This document shows positions 1 to 6,726 of a stretch of DNA of 11,755 nt, piece by piece; the stretch's first letter is position 1; the number at the start of each line of letters is the position of its first letter. The notes beneath the pieces are model-generated. The model was not told the DNA's origin. It saw only the letters and a program-made list of their open reading frames with translations, and did not search any database. This stretch comes from an uncultured Prevotellaceae bacterium (GTDB lineage Bacteria > Bacteroidota > Bacteroidia > Bacteroidales > Bacteroidaceae), in NCBI GenBank assembly GCA_946407325.1, contig CAMJNN010000033.1, positions 1 to 11,755 of the forward strand, given 5' to 3'. The position numbers and the translations under genes are program-made.

Positions 1-147
1 CCTTTCTTGGAAATTAAGGATTTATGTGCTGGCGATGGACTTGGGTTGCCGATCTGTAAAGAGATGGCAAAGAAGATGAATGGTGATTTGGAGATAGATC
101 CGAAATATACCAAGGGAACGCGATTTGTTATTACCTTACATGTATAA
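1..147 (+). CDS. Sensor histidine kinase, C-terminal fragment
   Basis: This is the last 48 codons of a gene that begins outside the window; it reads in frame from base 1 to the TAA at 145-147. The residues GDGLGLPICKEMAKKMNGDL, followed by KGTRFVITLHV, match the G2 box and the final strands of the HATPase_c (GHKL) ATP-binding domain of two-component histidine kinases. The glycine-rich GxGLGL forms part of the ATP lid, and the helix after it is followed by the usual GTxFxxxL ending. No receiver or output domain follows, so the protein ends with its kinase core. Its sensor region and cognate regulator cannot be judged from here. Being a kinase-type ATPase tail is well supported; the exact subfamily is not. 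Confidence 0.85.
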   Translation, partial: PFLEIKDLCAGDGLGLPICKEMAKKMNGDLEIDPKYTKGTRFVITLHV

Positions 148-150
148 ATA

Positions 151-180
151 ATTATCCCCGTCCGAATGGGCGGGGATAAT
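151..180. terminator. Bidirectional intrinsic terminator between convergent genes
   Basis: Bases 151-163 and 168-180 form a 13-bp inverted repeat with a single G-U pair and a GAAT loop, with a CCCCG/CGGGG core. On the plus strand the stem is followed by TTTATTTT; on the minus strand it is followed by TATTTAT. It lies between the stop of the histidine kinase (147) and the stop of the minus-strand pepP (187), as expected for one hairpin ending both converging transcripts. Confidence 0.88.
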
Positions 181-186
181 TTATTT

Positions 187-1563
187 TCAGCTTCTTATTG
201 CTTCCACCTCATCAGGTGTCAAAGGTATTTTCTTTCCTAAGCGGCGAGCGCCGTCTTCTGTAATCAGGTAATCTTCCTCGTTGCGGATGCCACCGAAATT
301 GCGGTATTCTTCTACCTTGTCATAATTGATAAAGTCGATAAACTTTTTCTCCTTTTTCCACCTATCAATCAATTCAGGGATAAAGTAGATGCCTGGCTCT
401 ACCGTATGTACGAAGCCTGGCTGAAGAGGGATGGCGAGGCGCTGACTCTTACGACCAAACTGGGTACTCTTTGGCTGTCCGTCATAACCTACCCACACTT
501 CACCTAAATTCTCCATGTCATGCACGTCCAATCCCATCATATGTCCTAAACCATGAGGATAAAACAAAGCATGAGCTCCTTCACGCACGGCATCCTCAGT
601 ATTGCCTTTCATCAGGCCTAAGTCTTTCATACCTTCCACCATCACCTTTGCAGAAAGATCGTACACATCCATATATGGAATACCTGGACGCAGTGTTTTC
701 ACACTTTCCAAGTGCATGGCATTCTGAATAACATATACATCCTTTTGCTTCTGTGTGAACTTCTTGTCAGCAGGGAAAGTAGATGACATATCCCCGCAAT
801 AGCCGTTCTCCAATTCAGCTCCTGCATCAATCAAGAACAAGTCGCCAGACTTTACCAAATTGCCATGATAATGATTATGGAGTGTCTGTCCGTTAATGGT
901 GGCGATGGTTGGGAATGACAACTCACAATTATTCAGTGCAGCCACATGCTCAATCTCAGCTGCCACATCATATTCATGCATGCCAGGGCGCAAGCACTTA
1001 ATGGCGGCTATATGCATATTTGCCGTAACGTTACATGCCTTTTCGATTTCTGCAATTTCCTCTATGGTCTTGATGTTGCGCTGTTTTACGATGGCACGAA
1101 TAAATGGGACGGAGCCTTCTTGCGCTGAAGGAGCTATACCCAACCAATCCATCAGTTTCAACTTATGCTCAGGACGATAGGGAGGCAGGTAATGTACTTG
1201 TTGTCCTTTAGCCTGTGCCTTTTTCAGGTATTCCACCACTTGCAGATATGGTCGTGTGTCAGTAACACCTATTTCTGCAGCTTTCTCCTGAAGAGTAGGT
1301 AATATGCCGGCCCAGACGATGAAATCGATGCTCATCTCGTCGCCAAAGACAATTTCTTTGTCTTCATCAATGTCGATAATCGCAGCCAGTCTTGCCTGTG
1401 AGATACCGAAAAAGTACAGAAAAGAGGAATCTTGGCGATAACGGAAGGCGTTATCTTCGTAATTTAATCCCATGTCGTCGTTGCCTAAGAAAAGCAACAC
1501 GCCAGAGCCGACGGTTTTTTTTAGCAGGGCTCTGCGCTGCATGTAGGTCTCTTTTGCAAACAT
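187..1563 (-). CDS. pepP: Xaa-Pro aminopeptidase (M24B family)
   Basis: This 458-residue protein looks like a cytoplasmic metalloaminopeptidase that removes the N-terminal residue of peptides whose second residue is proline. The N-terminal third (about 1-150) resembles the AMP_N domain; the rest is the pita-bread M24 catalytic domain. All five expected dimetal ligands are visible: D246 (LIDAGAE), D258 (GDMSSTFP), H341 in HGLGHMMGLDVHD, E389 (TVEPGIYF) and E429 (GIRNEEDYLIT). H337 and H348 flank the metal histidine as in E. coli PepP. No signal peptide is seen. The first ATG (MFAKETY) is chosen because it leaves a short A-rich leader behind a -7 box read on the minus strand at 1600-1607. It is transcribed alone, divergently from rpoN, and ends at the shared terminator. 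Confidence 0.95.
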   Translation of the reverse strand: MFAKETYMQRRALLKKTVGSGVLLFLGNDDMGLNYEDNAFRYRQDSSFLYFFGISQARLAAIIDIDEDKEIVFGDEMSIDFIVWAGILPTLQEKAAEIGVTDTRPYLQVVEYLKKAQAKGQQVHYLPPYRPEHKLKLMDWLGIAPSAQEGSVPFIRAIVKQRNIKTIEEIAEIEKACNVTANMHIAAIKCLRPGMHEYDVAAEIEHVAALNNCELSFPTIATINGQTLHNHYHGNLVKSGDLFLIDAGAELENGYCGDMSSTFPADKKFTQKQKDVYVIQNAMHLESVKTLRPGIPYMDVYDLSAKVMVEGMKDLGLMKGNTEDAVREGAHALFYPHGLGHMMGLDVHDMENLGEVWVGYDGQPKSTQFGRKSQRLAIPLQPGFVHTVEPGIYFIPELIDRWKKEKKFIDFINYDKVEEYRNFGGIRNEEDYLITEDGARRLGKKIPLTPDEVEAIRS

Positions 1564-1599
1564 CTTTTTTTGTTTTTAAGTTTTTTGAGTTATTATGGG

Positions 1600-1607
1600 C
1601 AAAGATA
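1600..1607 (-). promoter_or_regulatory. Putative -7 promoter box for pepP
   Basis: Read on the minus strand these bases are TATCTTTG, a full match to the Bacteroidota primary-sigma -7 element TAnnTTTG. The expected transcript start, near 1595, would give a leader of about 30 nt, A-rich next to the pepP ATG at 1563. No clear TTTG -33 element sits 19-21 nt upstream. Instead that position is occupied by the rpoN -7 box in reverse orientation. Confidence 0.6.
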
Positions 1608-1620
1608 CAAGAAAAAAACG

Positions 1621-1628
1621 TATTTTTG
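1621..1628 (+). promoter_or_regulatory. Putative -7 promoter box for rpoN
   Basis: TATTTTTG is a full match to the Bacteroidota -7 consensus TAnnTTTG. Transcription would begin near 1634, which gives a leader of about 26 nt ending in AAATAAAAAG before the ATG at 1660. It also argues against upstream start codons at 1570 and 1630, which lie before or at the expected transcript start. The nearest TTTG upstream (1584-1587) is too far away for a normal -33 element. Confidence 0.65.
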
Positions 1629-1659
1629 CATGCTGACACAATTAAACGTAAATAAAAAG

Positions 1660-3141
1660 ATGGCTCAGAACTCCAACCAGATTCAAGTACAGTCGCAACA
1701 ACAGTTGCAGACGCTTTCACCCTTGCAGATTCTTGTGGTGAAAATGTTGGAATTGCCTACGGTTGAGTTGGAAGACCGAGTTAAGTCTGAGCTGCTTGAC
1801 AATCCTGCCTTGGAAGAGGGAAAAGAGGAAACTCCCGAGAATGTGGCTGATGAATTGTCAAATCCTGAAGACGAGGGCGATACCAGCTACAATGCCTTGG
1901 ATGATTACCGCAATGATGACGACATCCCCGATTATAGACTCCAAGAGCATAATTACTCTCGTAACGAAAGGATGGAGGAGATACCTTTCAGTGATACTAC
2001 TTCTTTCTATGAAACATTAAAAGACCAGTTGGGAGAACACGACTTGGATGAACATCAGCGTCAGTTGGCAGAATATCTGATTGGTTCGTTAGACGATGAT
2101 GGATTGTTGCGTAAGTCCCTTGATACAATTGTTGACGAGTTACTTATCTATATAGGTGTAGAAACCAACGTTCAAGAGTTAGAGGATATATTGCAGATTA
2201 TTCAGCAGTTCGATCCAGCTGGCATAGGTGCTCGTAATTTACAGGAATGTTTGCTTATTCAAATAAGGCGAAAGGCACAAATGCCCGAAGGAAAGCAAGA
2301 CGCATCATTACCTTTGGAAGAAAAGATTATCAGCTCATTCTATAAAGAGTTCTCTACAAAACATTGGGACAAGATATGCCAACAGCTGGGTGTCAGCGAG
2401 GCACAGTGCCAGCAAGCCATCAAGGAAATTACCCGTCTTAATCCTCGTCCAGGAGCATCCATGGGCGAGACAATAGGGAAGAACCTGCAGCAAATCACTC
2501 CCGATTTTATTGTGGATACTGATGATGAAGGTAATGTGTCTTTCAGTCTCAACAATCCCAATTTACCAGAGTTACGTCTCAATCCTGATTTTAGTCGTCA
2601 GCTGAAGGAACAAACACAAAGCAATGCAAAACAGACACGAGAACAGAAAGAAGCAACTCTTTTTCTTAAGCAAAAGATAGATGCTGCTCAAGGGTTTATT
2701 GATGCAATTCGTCAACGTCAAACCACTATGACTAGCGTGATGAAAGCCATCATTGAGTTGCAGCTTCCCTTCTTTCAGGAAGGTGATGAGTCGCTGTTGA
2801 AGCCTATGATATTGAAAGATGTGGCAGAACGCGCTAAGTTAGATATATCTACCGTTTCGCGTGTATGCAACAGCAAGTATGCACAGACTCCATATGGCAT
2901 CTTCCCTTTGCGTTATTTCTTTACTGATGGCTTTGTCACACAAGATGGTGAGGAATTATCATCCCGTGAGGTGAAGAAGGTTTTGAAGGAAGTAATTGAT
3001 GATGAAGACAAACGTCATCCCCTGACGGATGATGAGTTGACCAAGATTATGGGCGAAAGAGGCTATCCTATGGCTCGTAGAACAGTAGCCAAGTATCGTA
3101 TGCAGCTTAACATTCCTGTGGCAAGGATGAGAAGAGAATAA
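1660..3141 (+). CDS. rpoN: RNA polymerase sigma-54 factor
   Basis: The protein is the alternative sigma factor that recognises -24/-12 promoters and needs an AAA+ activator to open them. With the ATG at 1660 it is 493 residues, normal for the family. Region I is the glutamine-rich, leucine-rich N-terminus (about 1-50; QLQTLSPLQILVVKMLELP) that contacts activators. An acidic linker follows (about 50-125, many D/E). The core-binding domain is about 125-300 (DPAGIGARNLQECL). The DNA-binding part has an HTH-like stretch (LKDVAERAKLDISTVSRV) and ends in the RpoN box ARRTVAKYR at 472-480, intact. An in-frame extension to 1570 is possible but would start before the promoter. No bEBP activator gene is visible in the window. 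The stop is followed 13 nt later by the PAP2-like gene, probably co-transcribed. Confidence 0.95.
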   Translation: MAQNSNQIQVQSQQQLQTLSPLQILVVKMLELPTVELEDRVKSELLDNPALEEGKEETPENVADELSNPEDEGDTSYNALDDYRNDDDIPDYRLQEHNYSRNERMEEIPFSDTTSFYETLKDQLGEHDLDEHQRQLAEYLIGSLDDDGLLRKSLDTIVDELLIYIGVETNVQELEDILQIIQQFDPAGIGARNLQECLLIQIRRKAQMPEGKQDASLPLEEKIISSFYKEFSTKHWDKICQQLGVSEAQCQQAIKEITRLNPRPGASMGETIGKNLQQITPDFIVDTDDEGNVSFSLNNPNLPELRLNPDFSRQLKEQTQSNAKQTREQKEATLFLKQKIDAAQGFIDAIRQRQTTMTSVMKAIIELQLPFFQEGDESLLKPMILKDVAERAKLDISTVSRVCNSKYAQTPYGIFPLRYFFTDGFVTQDGEELSSREVKKVLKEVIDDEDKRHPLTDDELTKIMGERGYPMARRTVAKYRMQLNIPVARMRRE

Positions 3142-3154
3142 TGTGACAGGGAAT

Positions 3155-3817
3155 ATGGCAGACCATAACAAGACAGAGGTAGCGCTTATACGAATAGCCA
3201 GGTTGATATCGGCCTTTTTCTCGCCGTATTACATAGCTTTTGTGGCTTTTCTCATTTTGTTTATCTTCTCATATCTGCGCATCATGCCTTTGCAGTACAA
3301 GCTCATTGTCTTAGGGGTGGTTTATGGATTTACCATCTTGATACCACATCTCACCATATATATATTTAGAAAGGTCAATGGCTATTCGCATGATGATATG
3401 GCACAACGTCGCCAGCGATATGTACCTTTATTCCTGTATCTTATTTCCTACATCTTTTGTTTGGTTATCATGCGTCGTCTCAATATCCCTTGGTATATGA
3501 AAGGCATCATTCTGACGGCTTTATTGATGATGGTGGTTTGCCTTGTTCTTAACTTGCGATGGCGTATCAGTGAACACATGGCAGGGGCGGGAGCTACCAT
3601 TGGTGGATTGGTGGCTTTTAGCATGCTCTTTGGTTATAATCCCGTATGGTGGCTCTGTGCTTTAATCATGGTAACAGGCATCGTTGGTTCTGCGCGCATC
3701 GTGTTAGGACATCATTCTTTGGGCGAAGTGTTGGCGGGTTTTGCAGTTGGCTTAGCCTGTTCCTTTATGGTTTTACATCCTTTTTACAACGATTTACTCA
3801 GATTTCTGCTCTTTTAA
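3155..3817 (+). CDS. PAP2-like integral membrane protein
   Basis: This 220-residue, strongly hydrophobic protein has about six likely membrane segments (roughly 25-42, 49-70, 90-106, 116-133, 146-177 and 192-208). It aligns in outline with the PAP2/acid phosphatase superfamily, whose membrane members remove phosphate from lipids such as undecaprenyl diphosphate or phosphatidic acid. SEH at 139-141 stands where PSGH is expected, and ARIVLGHHSLGE at 180-191 where S-R-x5-H-x3-D is expected, keeping R181 and H187. RRQRYVP at 85-91 may replace the K-x6-RP motif. Ser to Ala and Asp to Glu changes in the third motif leave its catalytic activity uncertain. ATG 3155 is chosen; an in-frame GTG at 3143 would add four residues. 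It directly follows rpoN, with its own downstream boundary at the gcvH promoter. Substrate is unknown. Confidence 0.72.
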   Translation: MADHNKTEVALIRIARLISAFFSPYYIAFVAFLILFIFSYLRIMPLQYKLIVLGVVYGFTILIPHLTIYIFRKVNGYSHDDMAQRRQRYVPLFLYLISYIFCLVIMRRLNIPWYMKGIILTALLMMVVCLVLNLRWRISEHMAGAGATIGGLVAFSMLFGYNPVWWLCALIMVTGIVGSARIVLGHHSLGEVLAGFAVGLACSFMVLHPFYNDLLRFLLF

Positions 3818-3828
3818 GTAGTAAAATA

Positions 3829-3860
3829 TTTGCAAGTATTCCCTTTTTATGGTATATTTG
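3829..3860 (+). promoter_or_regulatory. Promoter for gcvH-purE-ispG
   Basis: TTTG at 3829-3832 and TATATTTG at 3853-3860 are separated by 20 nt, an essentially perfect match to the Bacteroidota primary promoter (TTTG, 19-21 nt, TAnnTTTG). The predicted start near 3866 gives a leader of about 30 nt. It also fixes the gcvH start at 3897, because an in-frame ATG at 3849 lies inside the promoter. The two boxes share the direct repeat ATATTTGC (3826-3833 and 3854-3861). Confidence 0.8.
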
Positions 3861-3896
3861 CCAAATGCATTTTTGAATAACCTAAAAACAATTGAT

Positions 3897-4277
3897 ATGA
3901 ATTTTCCTGAAAACATCAAGTACACCAGTGAGCACGAATGGATTCGTGTGGACGGTGACGTTGCCTATATAGGCATTACTGACTATGCACAAGACCAGTT
4001 GGGCGACATTGTGTTTGTTGACATCCAGACAGTGGGTGAAACGCTCAATGCAGGTGATGTGTTTGGTACCATTGAGGTTGTAAAGACCATTTCCGATATT
4101 TTCATGCCAGTAGGTGGTGAGGTACTTGAGCAGAATGAGGCATTGGAAGACCAACCTGAACTTGTGAATAAAGATCCGTATGGTGAAGGCTGGCTGATTA
4201 AGATAACTCCAGACCCAGCAGCTGACTATGATTCTCTGTTGGATGCAGAAGGATACAAGAAATTAATTAACTTATAA
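3897..4277 (+). CDS. gcvH: Glycine cleavage system H protein
   Basis: GcvH carries the aminomethyl arm between the P, T and L proteins of the glycine cleavage system, which turns glycine into CO2, ammonia and 5,10-methylene-THF. The 126-residue protein has the family's length and hallmark sequences: the N-terminal YTSEHEWIRV (10-18), GITDYAQDQLGDIVFVD (26-42), and the lipoyl-attachment segment IEVVKTISDIFMPVGGEV. K63 is the expected lipoylated lysine. The C-terminal NKDPYGEGWLIKI (91-103) is also typical. An ATG at 3897 is chosen over an in-frame ATG at 3849 because the latter sits in the promoter and would add a non-homologous stretch. No gcvP, gcvT or lipoate ligase genes are adjacent, so the other subunits must lie elsewhere. 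It leads a three-gene cluster with purE 10 nt downstream. Confidence 0.96.
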   Translation: MNFPENIKYTSEHEWIRVDGDVAYIGITDYAQDQLGDIVFVDIQTVGETLNAGDVFGTIEVVKTISDIFMPVGGEVLEQNEALEDQPELVNKDPYGEGWLIKITPDPAADYDSLLDAEGYKKLINL

Positions 4278-4287
4278 ATATAAACAT

Positions 4288-4797
4288 ATGAAAGCATTGG
4301 TAAGTATCGTAATGGGCAGCATCAGTGACCTGCCCGTAATGGAGAAGGCTGCCGATTTCCTGAACGAGTTGGAAGTTCCTTTCGAGATGTGTACACTTTC
4401 AGCACATCGCACTCCAAATGCCGTAGCTGAGTTTGCACAGCAGGCTAAGGGTCGTGGCATTCAGGTAATCATAGCAGGTGCAGGTATGGCTGCTGCTCTG
4501 CCAGGGGTTATAGCAGCAAATACTACATTGCCAGTTATCGGCGTTCCAATTAATAGCGGTCCACTGATGGGTGTTGACGCTCTTTATTCAATGGTACAGA
4601 TGCCTCCTGGTGTACCTGTAGCTACGATGGCAGTTAACGGTGGCCAGAACGCAGCTTTGATGACAGCTGAGATTTTGGCATTGTCAGATGCAAAGTTGTC
4701 AGGCAAACTGGATGAGTACAAGAAGAAGTCAGCTTCTAAGGTAACACAGGCCAATGAAGTATTGGCAAATGTCAAGTACGATTTCAGAGTTATCTGA
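4288..4797 (+). CDS. purE: N5-carboxyaminoimidazole ribonucleotide mutase
   Basis: PurE acts in de novo purine synthesis, moving the carboxyl group of N5-CAIR to give CAIR. The 169-residue protein shows the class I pattern: GSISDLPVM at 10-18 (phosphate and carboxylate binding) and SAHRTP at 38-43 with the catalytic histidine H40. The central AGAGMAAALPGVIA segment (63-76) has Ala-Leu-Pro where many class I enzymes have His-Leu-Pro, a change I believe is common in anaerobes. The C-terminal half has the VQMPPGVPVATMAVNG loop (103-118). The leader is A-rich with no Shine-Dalgarno. The TGA stop overlaps the ispG ATG by one base (TGATG at 4795-4799), so ispG translation is probably coupled. No purK is visible nearby. 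Confidence 0.95.
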   Translation: MKALVSIVMGSISDLPVMEKAADFLNELEVPFEMCTLSAHRTPNAVAEFAQQAKGRGIQVIIAGAGMAAALPGVIAANTTLPVIGVPINSGPLMGVDALYSMVQMPPGVPVATMAVNGGQNAALMTAEILALSDAKLSGKLDEYKKKSASKVTQANEVLANVKYDFRVI

Positions 4798-6629
4798 TGG
4801 ACTTGTTCAATTATCAGCGCCGCAAGTCAGGCACAGTAAATGTAGGAGCCACCCCTTTGGGCGGCTCCTATCCTATACGCCTACAGAGTATGACCAACAC
4901 CCCCACCCGTGACACAGAGGGTAGTGTGGCACAGGTGAAACGCATTGTGGAGGCAGGAGGCGAATATGTGCGTCTTACTACTCAGGGGGTAGCTGAGGCT
5001 GAAAACCTTCAATATATCAATGCTGCGTTGCGTAAGGATGGTTGTATGGTTCCGTTAGTGGCCGATGTTCATTTCAACCCTGCCGTAGCTGATGTAGCTG
5101 CACTTTATGCTGAGAAGGTTCGCATCAACCCAGGCAACTATGTCGATCCTGCCCGTAAATTCGAGCAACTGGAATATACTGATGAGGAATATGCGCAGGA
5201 GTTGCAACGCTTGCGCGAACGTTTTGTGCAGTTCCTCAATATCTGTAAGGAACAACATACGGCTATTCGTATTGGTGTTAATCATGGATCGTTGTCCGAT
5301 CGTATCATGTCACGCTATGGTGATACCCCAGAGGGCATGGTGGAGTCGTGCATGGAATATTTGCGCATCTGTGTGGAAGAACAATTCAAGGATGTTGTTA
5401 TCTCCATAAAGGCTTCCAATGCTTCCGTGATGGTTCGCACCGTACGTTTACTGGTAGATGTGATGAATCATGAGGGTATGGATTTCCCGCTGCATTTGGG
5501 TGTTACAGAAGCAGGTGAGGGCGAAGATGGACGCATCAAATCGGCGTTGGGTATAGGTGCTTTGTTGGCTGATGGCTATGGCGATACCATCCGTGTTTCA
5601 CTCAGCGAGGCTCCTGAGGCTGAGATTCCTGTTGCCAGGAAGTTACGCGATTATGTGGTGGCTCGTCAACTGCATTTACCCATTGAGGCTGAAACTGCCC
5701 CATCGTTCGATTACCTACATCCAGTGCGTCGTGAAACAAAATCCGTACATAATATTGGTGGCGAACAAGTGCCTGTGGTTATAGCGGCAAGATTTTCTGA
5801 GCCCCATACCTTTAATCCCGATTTCATGCCCGATTATGTGTATGTAGGACGAAACCTGCCGGCTGAGAGACTTGAAGATGCTCAATACATTGTAGATGCC
5901 GATGCTTGGACAGGTTTGCCCAATACTTATCCTGCTTATAAGAAGGAGTACTTGCCTTTCATCAGCATGAATCCAGCCCCGTTGAAATTCCTTTTCATTA
6001 CTTACCGTGACTTAAATGATGAGGTATTAGCATGTCTGAAGTACCATCCTGAGGTAGTGGTCATAAGCCAAAGCAACCATATTAACCGAGTAGGAGAACA
6101 GCGTGCTGTGGCACATAAGCTGATGATGAAAGGTTTACTAAATCCATTGATTTTTATCCAGCATTATGCCGAAAAAGAGTTGGAAGACCTTCAAATACGA
6201 GCCGCTGCTGATATGGGTCCCCTAATTTTCGATGGTCTCTGCGATGGCATTATGTTGTATAACAATGGCCGTCTAGCAGATCCTGTGGTAGATCAAACCG
6301 CTTTCAGCATCTTGCAGGCAGGACGTTTACGAATGGTGAAGACCGAATATATCTCATGTCCTGGTTGTGGTCGCACACTCTACAATCTTGAAGAAACGAT
6401 AGCCCGTATCAAGGCAACAACTGCCCACCTCAAAGGTTTGAAGATTGGCATTATGGGTTGCATCGTCAATGGTCCTGGTGAAATGGCCGATGCCGATTAT
6501 GGTTATGTGGGTGCTGGTCGTGGTAAAGTGAGCCTCTACAAGCAAAAACAGTGTATCGAAAAGAATATTCCAGAAGAACAAGCGGTTGAACGCCTCTTAC
6601 AGTTTATCGAGGAAGACAGGGCCAAATAA
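4797..6629 (+). CDS. ispG: 4-hydroxy-3-methylbut-2-enyl diphosphate synthase, long form
   Basis: IspG (GcpE) converts MEcPP to HMBPP, the next-to-last step of the MEP isoprenoid pathway, using a [4Fe-4S] cluster. At 610 residues it is the long form known from Bacteroidota, Chlamydiae and plastids, not the shorter E. coli form of roughly 370 residues. Residues about 1-290 are the TIM barrel (SMTNTPTRDT, VADVHFNP, KVRINPGNY, NHGSLSDR). Residues about 290-510 are the extra inserted domain. The C-terminal domain holds the cluster ligands C521 and C524 (CPGCGRTLYN), C555 and E562 (GCIVNGPGE), with spacing close to E. coli C270/C273/C305/E312. The start ATG overlaps the purE stop. It ends the gcvH cluster; no clear hairpin follows its stop. 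Confidence 0.97.
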   Translation: MDLFNYQRRKSGTVNVGATPLGGSYPIRLQSMTNTPTRDTEGSVAQVKRIVEAGGEYVRLTTQGVAEAENLQYINAALRKDGCMVPLVADVHFNPAVADVAALYAEKVRINPGNYVDPARKFEQLEYTDEEYAQELQRLRERFVQFLNICKEQHTAIRIGVNHGSLSDRIMSRYGDTPEGMVESCMEYLRICVEEQFKDVVISIKASNASVMVRTVRLLVDVMNHEGMDFPLHLGVTEAGEGEDGRIKSALGIGALLADGYGDTIRVSLSEAPEAEIPVARKLRDYVVARQLHLPIEAETAPSFDYLHPVRRETKSVHNIGGEQVPVVIAARFSEPHTFNPDFMPDYVYVGRNLPAERLEDAQYIVDADAWTGLPNTYPAYKKEYLPFISMNPAPLKFLFITYRDLNDEVLACLKYHPEVVVISQSNHINRVGEQRAVAHKLMMKGLLNPLIFIQHYAEKELEDLQIRAAADMGPLIFDGLCDGIMLYNNGRLADPVVDQTAFSILQAGRLRMVKTEYISCPGCGRTLYNLEETIARIKATTAHLKGLKIGIMGCIVNGPGEMADADYGYVGAGRGKVSLYKQKQCIEKNIPEEQAVERLLQFIEEDRAK

Positions 6630-6672
6630 CGGTGCTGTTCTGCCTTTTTCTTAAAACTCCTTAAATTTATAG

Positions 6673-6680
6673 CAAAAGTA
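6673..6680 (-). promoter_or_regulatory. Possible reverse-facing -7 box
   Basis: On the minus strand these bases read TACTTTTG, matching TAnnTTTG. It faces back into ispG, where no minus-strand gene is credible, so it would give antisense RNA if active. It pairs with the forward box at 6692-6699 in the same mirrored layout as at 1599-1629, and may instead act as part of the forward promoter. Confidence 0.35.
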
Positions 6681-6691
6681 CATTTTTTTTG

Positions 6692-6699
6692 TATTTTTG
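6692..6699 (+). promoter_or_regulatory. Putative -7 promoter box for the methyltransferase-ftsX cluster
   Basis: TATTTTTG fully matches the -7 consensus TAnnTTTG and sits in the 97-nt gap (6630-6726) after ispG. Transcription would begin near 6705, about 22 nt before the ATG at 6727. No TTTG lies at the expected -33 distance; the reverse-complement box GCAAAAGTAC (6672-6681) occupies that place. Nothing else recognisable is in the gap. Confidence 0.65.
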
Positions 6700-6726
6700 C
6701 AGCAATTTTAGGTGTATTATACCCTT

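Noticed and set aside
1570..1659. Longer N-terminus for rpoN starting at 1570 or 1630
   Set aside because: The extension covers the predicted -7 box (1621-1628) and lies before or at the expected transcript start; the sigma-54 region I homology begins after the ATG at 1660.
3849..3896. Sixteen-residue N-terminal extension of gcvH
   Set aside because: It overlaps the -7 box at 3853-3860, and the family's usual N-terminus starts at 3897.
6616..6652. Terminator after ispG, before a T-rich stretch
   Set aside because: Only scattered GC pairs (GGGC with GCC) can be matched; no stable stem is visible by eye.
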